Positions 9,281-17,442 of a stretch of 64,000 bases of DNA are shown here, in pieces. Positions within the stretch are counted from its first letter, which is position 1; each line of letters starts with the position of its first letter. The stretch is taken from contig CAZCTM010000002.1 of NCBI GenBank assembly GCA_964501925.1, positions 61,787 through 125,786 on the forward strand. Direction: 5' to 3'. Under the pieces are notes generated by a model. The model was given only the letters and a program-made list of their open reading frames with translations. It was not told the DNA's origin and did no database searches. Origin of the DNA: CAYLYU01 sp964501925. GTDB lineage: Bacteria > Pseudomonadota > Zetaproteobacteria > Mariprofundales > Mariprofundaceae. Both the position numbers and the translations under genes were made by a program.

Positions 9281-9309
9281 TTGACACATGCCGGGTCGCT
9301 TCGTAACGT
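9281..9309 (+). promoter_or_regulatory. candidate sigma-70 promoter of tRNA-Asn
   Basis: A perfect -35 TTGACA at 9281-9286 is followed after 17 bp by TAACGT at 9304-9309, which keeps the three most conserved -10 positions (T1, A2, T6). The expected start is about 8 nt before the mature tRNA 5' end. The tRNA-Val gene has the same kind of element. Confidence 0.5.
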
Positions 9310-9323
9310 TCGCCTCCCTCTTA

Positions 9324-9399
9324 TCCCCGGTAGCTCAGTTGGTAGAGCAGGTGGCTGTTAACCACCCTGTCGCTGGTTCGAGTCCGGCCCGGGGAGCCA
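9324..9399 (+). tRNA. tRNA-Asn (anticodon GTT)
   Basis: Complete cloverleaf: acceptor TCCCCGG (9324-9330) pairs with CCGGGGA (9389-9395). The D arm is AGCTCAGTTGGTAGAGC. The anticodon stem GGTGG/CCACC encloses loop CTGTTAA with anticodon GTT at 9357-9359. The T loop is TTCGAGT. The discriminator is G9396, with CCA encoded at 9397-9399. Confidence 0.97.
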
Positions 9400-9444
9400 T
9401 TTATTCGTGGATTGGGAAAGGGCATACACTCAAGAGGTGGAAGC

Positions 9445-9996
9445 ATGTCGAAGTCTGCGACTTCAGCAGAACACTTTGTGGGTCGGCATCTGTTGCTGGA
9501 TGTGAAGACATCCAGCTCTCGCGGAATCAATGAGCCGGCCACGCTCTATGCCATGCTTGAGAATCTTTCCCAGCTCCTGAATATGACGCTGGTGTATCCA
9601 CCTCTTGTAGCTCGGTTTCCATTTGCCAGCAATGAATTGGCGAAATTTGTCCAGTCCTTGAAAGAAGAAGGCATCCAGGCGAAAACCGTTTCTTCAATGG
9701 AGGAGCTCCTGGAACGCAGGAATACGGAGGATGCCGGCGTTTCCGGCATTACGGTATGGCTGGAATCACATGCTGCCATTCATACCTGGACGGAAGAAAA
9801 CTTCTTTTCCTTTGATGCCTATTCCTGCAAGGACTTCGATGCGGATAAGGCCATTGAATATATTCTTTCCTATTTTGATGTTGATTCCTACAACGGTCTG
9901 GACATCATCCGCACCATCAACGCCCCGCAGCAGGTTCGTGTCATTGGGAGCAATCGCAATCTAAGCGCCGAGGTGACAACGAATTCATCCCGTTAG
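9445..9996 (+). CDS. speD: S-adenosylmethionine decarboxylase proenzyme (pyruvoyl-dependent)
   Basis: Makes decarboxylated SAM, the aminopropyl donor used by SpeE. The 183-residue product contains the autocleavage signature WLESHAAIHTWTE. The expected cut is between Glu107 and Ser108 and would create the pyruvoyl group; His113 and Cys128 (DAYSC) match the processing and catalytic residues. The N-terminus GRHLLLDV also fits. It is longer than the usual 120-130-residue bacterial class, with about 45 extra residues before the cleavage site. ATG 9445 follows a good AGAGGTGG ribosome-binding site; the ATG at 9412 would overlap less plausible sequence. Confidence 0.82.
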   Translation: MSKSATSAEHFVGRHLLLDVKTSSSRGINEPATLYAMLENLSQLLNMTLVYPPLVARFPFASNELAKFVQSLKEEGIQAKTVSSMEELLERRNTEDAGVSGITVWLESHAAIHTWTEENFFSFDAYSCKDFDADKAIEYILSYFDVDSYNGLDIIRTINAPQQVRVIGSNRNLSAEVTTNSSR

Positions 9997-10000
9997 GAAG

Positions 10001-10012
10001 ATAAGCGCTTAT
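10001..10012. repeat. 12-bp perfect palindrome
   Basis: ATAAGCGCTTAT lies just after the speD stop in the 126-bp gap before the SpoIIE-type phosphatase gene. It has no loop, so it is not a terminator; a binding site for a dimeric regulator is possible. Nothing else is recognised in the gap. Confidence 0.3.
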
Positions 10013-10122
10013 TACGGCTGACGTTTCTGGCTGCTCGCGCGAATCATTCCTGCGGGGCAGATCCAGATTGCCTGTTCCGGGCATCCATGGCATTAAGTGA
10101 CCATAATCGCTAGTTTACCTTC

Positions 10123-11760
10123 ATGATGGACTGGAAGAATGTTTCCCGGACGTCAAGTCTGCGATATCTGATCTGGCTGTGGCCCATGCTTCTGGTTTTT
10201 GCCGCAGCCCTTCTGGCCATGCGGCTTACGGGAAACACGGCAGCCATCGGGATACCTACATGGGTCTCGTGGCTTGATGTGGTCCTGTTCCTTGGGATTT
10301 ATCTCTTTGCCAGCATCTGGGTGCAACGCCCGCTGGCCCACTGGGGAGAGCGGTTGCTGTACGGCAGCAGCCATCACAAACGCGCCGCCGAACTGGTTAT
10401 GTCCGCCTTGCCCTGGCGGGCGGCCAAGGCCTTTGCCGTTGCCGGTGGCATCTATTCGACGTACCTCATTCTGCTGATGATTGTGATTGCGGCGATCAAT
10501 GATCATTTTCTCAGTTGGCGAATGATCCTGGCGCTGGCCATGTGTTTCTATTTTGGGCTTGCTGTTGCCGGGCCCGCCCTGGGTGGGGCCCAGTCCATCG
10601 CCTATGCCGCTTCCATGCGGCGTCAACTGGCGGCAAAGGGGATCTTTCTCAGCAATTTGCATACCGGAAGGCCCATGCATGCCATCACAAGGGCGGCCGT
10701 GCGACCTTGGATCTTGTATATTGTTACGGGACTCCTTCCCACAACGCTGCTGGCCGTGTTTGTTCTTCTCGCTCTGGGGGTTGAAGACCCGGTGGAGAAG
10801 ACTTTCATTCTCTCTCAGGCGGGGGTCCTGTTCATTACGGCCCTGCTTGCCGGCAGCTATATTGTTTACAGCACCAGCAGAACATTGCGCCTTGTCGCCA
10901 GCGAACTCCAGCGGGGTCTCGACAAGCTCCACGACGGGAAATTCCGTGAGCGAGTGCCGGTGATGATCGATGATGAATTTGGCATGCTGGCGCGCGGCCT
11001 GAATACGGCCCTGCAGGGTCTGGAAGAGCGGGAGAATTTAAAGGACTCCCTGAAAATTGCTGCCGAGATCCAGCGTGGCCTGTTGCCCAAGGAGGCCCCT
11101 CTGATTCCGGGCTACAGTTTGCTCGGGTTCCAGAAGAGCTGCTATTCCATAGGGGGAGATTACTACGATTATATTCAGCTTCCGGATCATCATTTGTGGA
11201 TGATGATCGCGGATGTCTCCGGCAAGGGCTATCCAGCCGCACTGACCGTGGCCAACATTCAGGCCATGTTGCACGGTATCGCATTTCTCAATGTCTCCAT
11301 TGAAGATGCAGCCGCGTACATCAATGACAAGCTGTGTGAAACATTGACGGGTGGCCGCTTTGTAACCATGTTCATTGCCAAACTGGATCCGGAGACGCAT
11401 TCCTTGTCCTGGCTGAACGCCGGTCATATGCCCCCCCTGTTCTACAGCCATTCGAGTATCAGGAATCTTCATGCCTCTTCACCGCCCATGGGGCTCACCC
11501 CACATCTTCAATTCCAGCCTCAGTGTGAGCATCTGTCAGCAGGCGATGTGATGTTCGCCTATACAGACGGGTTAACCGATACGCTTGATCGTACGGGCAA
11601 GGACATTTTCGGAGAGCAGCGCCTGCTGTCCTGGTTTGACGAACACAAGCAGGAATCATTGAATCAGATGAAGGAAAGCCTGCTATCCAGCCTGGCCAAT
11701 TTTGGCAAGGTGGCCAGTGAGGATGACATGACGATCCTGTGTCTCCGACGGGAGGTGTGA
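10123..11760 (+). CDS. membrane-bound SpoIIE/RsbU-type PP2C phosphatase with HAMP domain
   Basis: The product has 545 residues. The N-terminal half holds about six or seven hydrophobic segments (residues 15-250). A HAMP-like linker follows (about 250-305, ending DDEFGMLARGLNTAL) and then a short coiled coil. The C-terminal half is a PP2C_SIG domain with QRGLLPKEAP, GGDYYDY (about 345-351), ADVSGKGYPAAL, LNAGHMPPL and FAYTDGLTD. In known systems these phosphatases dephosphorylate an anti-anti-sigma factor in partner-switching pathways. No STAS or anti-sigma partner is seen nearby, so the target is unknown. Two ATG codons (10123, 10126) are possible starts. Its stop overlaps the fumC start region. 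Confidence 0.85.
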   Translation: MMDWKNVSRTSSLRYLIWLWPMLLVFAAALLAMRLTGNTAAIGIPTWVSWLDVVLFLGIYLFASIWVQRPLAHWGERLLYGSSHHKRAAELVMSALPWRAAKAFAVAGGIYSTYLILLMIVIAAINDHFLSWRMILALAMCFYFGLAVAGPALGGAQSIAYAASMRRQLAAKGIFLSNLHTGRPMHAITRAAVRPWILYIVTGLLPTTLLAVFVLLALGVEDPVEKTFILSQAGVLFITALLAGSYIVYSTSRTLRLVASELQRGLDKLHDGKFRERVPVMIDDEFGMLARGLNTALQGLEERENLKDSLKIAAEIQRGLLPKEAPLIPGYSLLGFQKSCYSIGGDYYDYIQLPDHHLWMMIADVSGKGYPAALTVANIQAMLHGIAFLNVSIEDAAAYINDKLCETLTGGRFVTMFIAKLDPETHSLSWLNAGHMPPLFYSHSSIRNLHASSPPMGLTPHLQFQPQCEHLSAGDVMFAYTDGLTDTLDRTGKDIFGEQRLLSWFDEHKQESLNQMKESLLSSLANFGKVASEDDMTILCLRREV

Positions 11761-11762
11761 TG

Positions 11763-13142
11763 ATGACAAACAAACGTATCGAACGTGATTCCATGGGTGA
11801 GATGGAGGTCCCGGCGGATGCCCTCTACGGTGCCCAGACTGCCCGGGCACTGCAAAATTTTCCCATTTCCGGCTTGCGCTTCCCCCGGCCTTTCATCAAG
11901 GCACTCGGGCACATCAAGGCCATAGCCGCCCAGGTCAACCTTGATCTCGGCAGGCTGGATGCGGCAAGAAGCCGGTTAATCAGAACTGCTGCCGGCGAGG
12001 TTGCCGATGGGATGCTGGATTCGGAGTTTGTGCTGGATATCTTCCAGACGGGCTCTGGCACATCCACAAACATGAACGCCAATGAGGTGATTGCCCACCG
12101 TTGTGGCCAGCTGGATGCGGGGATTGATGTGCATCCAAACGACCATGTCAACATGGGCCAGTCCTCCAACGATGTGATTCCGACAACGATTCATGTGGCA
12201 GCCTGCGATCTGCTGGTGAATGAACTTGTTCCTGCCATGAAGCACCTTCAGGCCACGCTGGCTGCAAAATCGGCGGCAACCCGGGATGTCGTCAAGATTG
12301 GACGCACACACCTGATGGATGCCACACCGGTTACCGTAGGGCAGGAAATCTCTGGCTGGGCCAGACAGGTGGAGCTTGGCATCGCACGCCTTGAGTCCTG
12401 CTTGCCCCGGCTGGCCGAGCTGGCGCTGGGAGGAACAGCCGTGGGTACAGGTCTGAACACGCATCCGGAATTCGCCAGTCGGGTCATTACGGCCTTGTCG
12501 GACATCTACCACATTCCTTTCCGTGAGGCTGAAAACCATTTTGAGGCTCAGGCGGCCCAGGATGCGTCGGTCGAACTTTCGGGGCAACTGAAGGCTGTTG
12601 CGGTCTCTCTTATCAAGATTGCCAATGACGTCCGTATCCTCAACATGGGACCCAGATGTGGGATCGGTGAGATCTCTGTTCCGCCCGTCCAGCCCGGCTC
12701 AAGCATCATGCCTGGCAAGGTAAATCCGGTCATGGCCGAATCGATGGCGCAGGTCTGCGCGCAGGTGATCGGTCATGATGCCGCCGTGACGTATGGCGGT
12801 GCATCCGGTTTGCTGGAGCTTAACGTCATGCTGCCATTAATCGCCCACAACCTTTTGGAGTCGGAGACCCTGCTAGCCAACGCATGCAGGTTGTTTGCCG
12901 ACAAGTGCATTGCCGGCCTTGAGGCCAACCGGGAGAGATGCAGGGAGCAGATCGACTGGAGTCTGAGCATGGTCACCTCCCTTGCCCCCAGGATTGGATA
13001 TGACCGTGCAGCCGAGCTTGCCAAGCAGGCGTTGAGGGAAAAAAAGACCATACGGGAAATCTGCAGGGAACAGGGCATACTCTCCGAAAGTGAACTGGAA
13101 AAACTGCTTGATGCGAAAGAGATGTTGCATCCGCATCCCTGA
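11763..13142 (+). CDS. fumC: class II fumarate hydratase
   Basis: Interconverts fumarate and malate in the TCA cycle without an iron-sulfur cluster. From ATG 11763 the product has 459 residues, the usual length. It carries RIERDSMGEMEVP at the N-terminus, the substrate motifs TGSGTSTNMNANEV and HPNDHVNMGQSSND, and the superfamily signature GSSIMPGKVNPV. Aspartase is related, but the fumarase-type N-terminus and HVNMGQSSND fit FumC. GGGAGGTG just upstream suits ATG 11763 slightly better than ATG 11760, which overlaps the previous stop. Confidence 0.93.
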   Translation: MTNKRIERDSMGEMEVPADALYGAQTARALQNFPISGLRFPRPFIKALGHIKAIAAQVNLDLGRLDAARSRLIRTAAGEVADGMLDSEFVLDIFQTGSGTSTNMNANEVIAHRCGQLDAGIDVHPNDHVNMGQSSNDVIPTTIHVAACDLLVNELVPAMKHLQATLAAKSAATRDVVKIGRTHLMDATPVTVGQEISGWARQVELGIARLESCLPRLAELALGGTAVGTGLNTHPEFASRVITALSDIYHIPFREAENHFEAQAAQDASVELSGQLKAVAVSLIKIANDVRILNMGPRCGIGEISVPPVQPGSSIMPGKVNPVMAESMAQVCAQVIGHDAAVTYGGASGLLELNVMLPLIAHNLLESETLLANACRLFADKCIAGLEANRERCREQIDWSLSMVTSLAPRIGYDRAAELAKQALREKKTIREICREQGILSESELEKLLDAKEMLHPHP

Positions 13143-13226
13143 GGGACGCTGGGAAACCGTTCATGCCTTCTGGAAAGGGTCAATGGTCTGATCTAGTATC
13201 AAGAATACTGGCAGAGGTATTGCAAT

Positions 13227-14837
13227 TTGACCGACCGGGCTCAATCGCCATACAGCTGGAGGGTATTCCTCCGATTTTTGCTGCTTGCCCTTGTTTCAGT
13301 GGGGGTGCTTGCCGGATTCGGGTTTGCCTTCTACCAGAGAGGCCTTGAGGAAGAGCGGAAAATCCTTGGTCTGGAAGAAGCCCATCACCTTGAAGCCTAT
13401 GCGCTCGATATTTCCTACAACTTCAAGCACCTGATCTATACGCTGCTGTTCATCTCCGATCAGGTTCGGCTGCATCAGCCCTTCAGGGACATGAAGGGCA
13501 AGAAAATACTCGCCGACGATCTGGTTTCATTTCTTGCAACAACCGAACTGTTTGATCAGGTACGTCTGCTCGATCTTCAGGGCATGGAGGTCATCAGGGC
13601 AAATTACCGCGATGGCAAACCGTATCTTGTTCCCGAAGGGCAACTGCAATGGAAGGGAGACCGTTATTACTTTTCGGAGGCCATCGGGCTTCAGGCCAAC
13701 GAGCTGTATATATCTCCGCTGGATCTGAACGTTGAACACGGCAAGGTCGAGAAGCCGATAAAACCGACCATTCGTTTTGCCATGCCGGTCTTTGACCGGG
13801 AGGGAAAGAGGGCGGGGGTTATTGTTCTGAATTATCTCGCCGATCACCTTCTCAACCAGATCAGATTGCACGAACATGTGGCCGATCTTGAGATCATGCT
13901 TCTAAATAGCGACGGATATTGGCTCATCGGTCCAAATCCGGATGATGAATGGGGATTCATGTTCCAGGCACGCCAGAACAGGAGCCTGGCCGTGGCAGCC
14001 CCTGATGCATGGCGAAAGATTGTCCACTCCGATTCGGGCCAGTTTCTCCTGGGCGAGAATCAGTTTGTCTTTACCACGATCTACCCCTTTGTCTTTCTCC
14101 GGAATATCCCCATGATCCGGCTAAGTCATAAGCAAAGGGACTATTTCTGGAAACTGATTTCGCGCCATGACTCGAAGGCCCTGAATCATTATATCTCCAC
14201 GATGAGAAGGCAGGTTATCCAGTGGAGCATCGCGATTGCTGCCTTGCTCCTTGTGTCTTCGTACATGCTGGCCCTGGCCATGGAAAGGAGACGGCTGGCC
14301 GAGGATCAAATCAGGCATCTGGCACGCTACGATGTCTTAACAGACCTTCCCAACCGTCTTCTCTTCTATGATCGCCTGAATCAGGCCATGGCGCGTGCGC
14401 GTCGCCACAGGCAAAATCTCGCCGTCTTGTTCTTGGACCTCAATAACTTTAAGGACATCAACGATGCCTATGGTCATGAAGCGGGAGACCTTCTTCTGGA
14501 GGAGGTCGCAAAACGGTTGAGAGAAAGCGTGCGGGCCACGGATACCGTGGCCCGGATGGGCGGTGACGAATTCACCGTTATTCTGACCGAGGTAAGCAGT
14601 GACAGGGATGTGGCGCTTGTTGCCGGCAAGATTCTGGCCACCCTTGATCGGCCATTCTCGCTTGGGGGTCGCGAGCATTGCATTGGGGGCAGCATAGGCA
14701 TCTCCGTTTTTCCGCGAGACGGGCAGGATGCGGATACGCTGATCAAACGGGCGGATATGGCAATGTATGAGGCCAAGGCCGGACGAAAGAGCGGCTATCT
14801 TTTTTATGGTCAGGATAACAGATCATCCACAACATGA
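13227..14837 (+). CDS. membrane sensor diguanylate cyclase (GGDEF)
   Basis: The product has 536 residues. A membrane segment at about 12-30 and a second at about 335-353 bracket a periplasmic region of about 300 residues that looks like a double-Cache ligand sensor (LLDLQGMEVIRANY, YFSEAI, MPVFDREGKRAGVIVLNY, LLNSDGYWLIGPNPDDEWGF). The GGDEF domain follows, with LARYDVLTDLPNRLLF and an intact RMGGDEF active site at about 443-449. The RxxD inhibitory site (RATD) lies at the standard distance upstream, so product inhibition is likely. No EAL domain. The start is TTG, 9 nt after GAGG; no in-frame ATG precedes the first membrane segment. Confidence 0.87.
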   Translation: MTDRAQSPYSWRVFLRFLLLALVSVGVLAGFGFAFYQRGLEEERKILGLEEAHHLEAYALDISYNFKHLIYTLLFISDQVRLHQPFRDMKGKKILADDLVSFLATTELFDQVRLLDLQGMEVIRANYRDGKPYLVPEGQLQWKGDRYYFSEAIGLQANELYISPLDLNVEHGKVEKPIKPTIRFAMPVFDREGKRAGVIVLNYLADHLLNQIRLHEHVADLEIMLLNSDGYWLIGPNPDDEWGFMFQARQNRSLAVAAPDAWRKIVHSDSGQFLLGENQFVFTTIYPFVFLRNIPMIRLSHKQRDYFWKLISRHDSKALNHYISTMRRQVIQWSIAIAALLLVSSYMLALAMERRRLAEDQIRHLARYDVLTDLPNRLLFYDRLNQAMARARRHRQNLAVLFLDLNNFKDINDAYGHEAGDLLLEEVAKRLRESVRATDTVARMGGDEFTVILTEVSSDRDVALVAGKILATLDRPFSLGGREHCIGGSIGISVFPRDGQDADTLIKRADMAMYEAKAGRKSGYLFYGQDNRSSTT

Positions 14838-14892
14838 CATGACGGTTTGGCTCGACGGAAAAGAACAAGCTGTGTAAGCTGCCGGCGAACCG

Positions 14893-16029
14893 ATGATATA
14901 CCCTCGTGGAAAAGCAATGTTGGCCCTGGCAGACGGCAAGGTTTTCTACGGTCAGGCATTTGGCCATACCGGACATGCGGCTGGAGAGATCTGCTTCAAC
15001 ACCTCCATGACCGGTTATCAGGAAATCCTCACCGATCCTTCGTATACAGATCAGATCATCACCTTTACCTATCCCCATATTGGCAACGTTGGTTGCAACG
15101 ATATTGATACCGAATCCGACGGTGTGGCTGTGAAAGGGGTTATAATACGCCAGCCTGCCCGTGTGACCTCAAGCTATCGTGCCTCATGCGATTTTGAGGA
15201 ATATCTGAAATCCCAGAGTGTTGTGGGAATTGCCGGCATAGATACGCGAGCCCTGACACGTCATCTTCGGCTTGGAGGAGCGATCAATGGGGTGATTGCC
15301 TCGGATGGACTGACTGCTGACGAGGCAGTGGAGATGGCACGTAGCTGGCCGGGGCTGGAAGGTCGTGATCTTGTAGGTTGCGTCAGCACACCCCAGGCCT
15401 ACAGGTGGGAACAGGGGAGCTACAGCCTTGAAGACGGGCGTTTCCTGGAGACTGACGGGGTTTGGCATGTCGTGGCGATCGATTTTGGCTGCAAACGGAA
15501 CATCTTCCGCAAATTGGCCGATCGAGATTGCCGCATTACCGTTCTGCCAGCGAGGATCTCTGCCGAGACCGTACTGAGCCACAAACCGGACGGCATTTTC
15601 CTGTCCAATGGACCGGGTGATCCGGCAGCAGTCGGTTATGCGGTGGATACCATCCGGCAACTGGTGGCCAGCGGCATCCCGATCTTTGGCATATGCATGG
15701 GGCATCAGCTGCTTTCCCTGGCCTTGGGGATGAAGACCTTCAAGCTCAAGTTCGGCCATCGTGGGGGCAACCATCCTGTCCGTGATGAGATGACGGGAAA
15801 GGTTGAGATCACCAGTCAAAACCATGGCTTTTCCGTTGATGACAACCATGTGCCCGACCATATCGAGATCACCCATCGTTCGCTGTTCGATGGAACTGTT
15901 GAGGGCATCAGGGTGAAAAATCAATTGATCTTCTCCGTGCAGTATCATCCCGAAGCGAGCCCGGGGCCTCACGATGCCGATTACCTTTTTGATCGTTTCC
16001 TGGAGGCAATCCGTTCAAATTCCGGCTGA
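14893..16029 (+). CDS. carA: carbamoyl-phosphate synthase, small (glutaminase) subunit
   Basis: Hydrolyses glutamine and delivers ammonia to CarB for carbamoyl phosphate, used in arginine and pyrimidine synthesis. The product has 378 residues, full length. The N-terminal domain shows GEICFNTSMTGYQEILTDPSY and GIAGIDTRALTRHLR. The class I amidotransferase domain has FLSNGPGDP, GICMGHQLL (nucleophile Cys268), QNHGF and the His/Glu pair YHPEASPGPHD. carB does not follow: the next gene is convergent. The ribosome-binding site is weak. Confidence 0.95.
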   Translation: MIYPRGKAMLALADGKVFYGQAFGHTGHAAGEICFNTSMTGYQEILTDPSYTDQIITFTYPHIGNVGCNDIDTESDGVAVKGVIIRQPARVTSSYRASCDFEEYLKSQSVVGIAGIDTRALTRHLRLGGAINGVIASDGLTADEAVEMARSWPGLEGRDLVGCVSTPQAYRWEQGSYSLEDGRFLETDGVWHVVAIDFGCKRNIFRKLADRDCRITVLPARISAETVLSHKPDGIFLSNGPGDPAAVGYAVDTIRQLVASGIPIFGICMGHQLLSLALGMKTFKLKFGHRGGNHPVRDEMTGKVEITSQNHGFSVDDNHVPDHIEITHRSLFDGTVEGIRVKNQLIFSVQYHPEASPGPHDADYLFDRFLEAIRSNSG

Positions 16030-16034
16030 TGGAT

Positions 16035-16664
16035 TCAGGGGAATATCCTCCCGGCCGGATCCCCGAACATGGTTCTCATGGTTTCAGAATCAATGATCAT
16101 GGGGTCGGTCGCGCCGATCCTCTGAAGGGCCTTCCAGCATCGTTCCGCCTCTTCGCGGGAATGTGACTGGAAAATAAAACGATGCACGGGGATCAGTGAT
16201 TCCCTTGGCTCTACACTGAATGGCATACCCGTTGCCTCAAGCTGCTTCTTAAATTCCCTGGCGTAGCCGGCAATGTAGTAGCGACCAAGACTGATCCTGA
16301 AGCCCTGCTTATCGGCCATGATGGCTGTCTCCAGGCCATGCTTGTCCCATTCCTGTTTTGCCTGAAGGGCCTGCTGACGTAGCCGGAAGGTTCGTGTGTC
16401 ATCAAATGCGTAAAGCCTCACCGCTTCCTTTCGGGTCAAACGTCTGGGATGCAGTCCGGCCTCGATGAGACGTTGATGCATCTCATCGGCAGCCTGCTTT
16501 AGCACAAAGGCTCGTGTGACCACGTACCATCGGGCAGTCACTTGATGTTCCTGGGCCCGAACTGATCTGACTGCACCTGCCTGGATGGTCGCGGGAGAGA
16601 GCCCTCCCAGCCAGATCGATGTTGTGAGAAAGAAGATGCTCGTCGGGATGGCAATCCTTGCCAT
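16035..16664 (-). CDS. secreted SPOR-like domain protein, function unknown
   Basis: Not a recognised named protein. The product has 209 residues with an N-terminal hydrophobic stretch (residues 5-30) that looks like a signal peptide. Two alpha/beta repeats follow, resembling SPOR-type folds: RWYVVTRAFVLKQAADEMHQRL at 46-67, and FRISLGRYYIAGYAREFKKQLEATG in the second half. SPOR domains bind septal glycan strands, so a periplasmic cell-envelope role is possible but unproven. It starts 4 bp after coaX on the same strand and is the last gene of the nadC-birA-coaX run. Confidence 0.6.
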   Translation of the reverse strand: MARIAIPTSIFFLTTSIWLGGLSPATIQAGAVRSVRAQEHQVTARWYVVTRAFVLKQAADEMHQRLIEAGLHPRRLTRKEAVRLYAFDDTRTFRLRQQALQAKQEWDKHGLETAIMADKQGFRISLGRYYIAGYAREFKKQLEATGMPFSVEPRESLIPVHRFIFQSHSREEAERCWKALQRIGATDPMIIDSETMRTMFGDPAGRIFP

Positions 16665-16668
16665 AAAT

Positions 16669-17442
16669 CTAGTTCCGATTTGCGAGCAGCAGTAAGCCCT
16701 TCAGGGTCAGATCAGGCTCCAGGTGATTGATAAGGGGCAGATCCTGCCTGATGATGATGGCATATCCCCCCGTGGCGATAACCGGGGCATGCGCGTACCC
16801 GGATTTGGAACACAATCGTAGAATAATGCCCGACAGGCCATCCACGGCTGACCAGTAGGTACCTGCCTGGATGCTGCTGATCGTGTCCCGGCCGATCAGG
16901 GTGTCCACACGTTTGAAAGGCACCTCCGGAAGTTTTGCGGCGCGATGACATAGTGCCTCAAGTCCGACCTGGAGTCCGGGGAGGATCAGCCCCCCGGCGT
17001 AATGTCCCTCGGGGGAAACAATGTCGAACGTCGTGGCTGTACCACAATCGATGACAATAACGGGGGCTCCGAACAGCTCCCTGGCAGCCACGGCATTGCA
17101 TATCCGGTCGGCTCCGACCTCCCTCGGATTCTTGTAATCCAGTGCCATGCCTGTCTTGACATCCGGTGAGCCGACGAAGGCCGGTCTGGAACCGAGCAAT
17201 TGCTGGCAGGCATCCGAGAATATGGCATCGAGATTCGGCACCACGCTTGCCGCCATGATCTGACCGACCGACGATGGATCAAGGTGGTGCTGGATGAAAA
17301 GCCCGCTGAGTTGCCAGGCAAGTTCATCCGGGGTCATCGGTCGGCTGCTTGATATCCGCCACTGATGGAGGAGGTGCTTTCCATCCGATAAACCAAACAC
17401 CATTTGTGTATTGCCAATATCGGCCAGCAGGATGAAGTTCAC
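16669..17442 (-). CDS. coaX: type III pantothenate kinase
   Basis: Catalyses the first step of coenzyme A synthesis, pantothenate to 4'-phosphopantothenate. The product has 257 residues. It shows ADIGNTQMVFGL, the ASKHA phosphate loop with catalytic Asp, GADRICNAVAA, VIDCGTATTFD, GLILPGLQVGLEAL and ATGGYA near the C-terminus. Type III enzymes are not feedback-inhibited by CoA. The start overlaps the birA stop by 4 bp (ATGA), and birA-coaX coupling is common in proteobacteria. Confidence 0.94.
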   Translation of the reverse strand: MNFILLADIGNTQMVFGLSDGKHLLHQWRISSSRPMTPDELAWQLSGLFIQHHLDPSSVGQIMAASVVPNLDAIFSDACQQLLGSRPAFVGSPDVKTGMALDYKNPREVGADRICNAVAARELFGAPVIVIDCGTATTFDIVSPEGHYAGGLILPGLQVGLEALCHRAAKLPEVPFKRVDTLIGRDTISSIQAGTYWSAVDGLSGIILRLCSKSGYAHAPVIATGGYAIIIRQDLPLINHLEPDLTLKGLLLLANRN

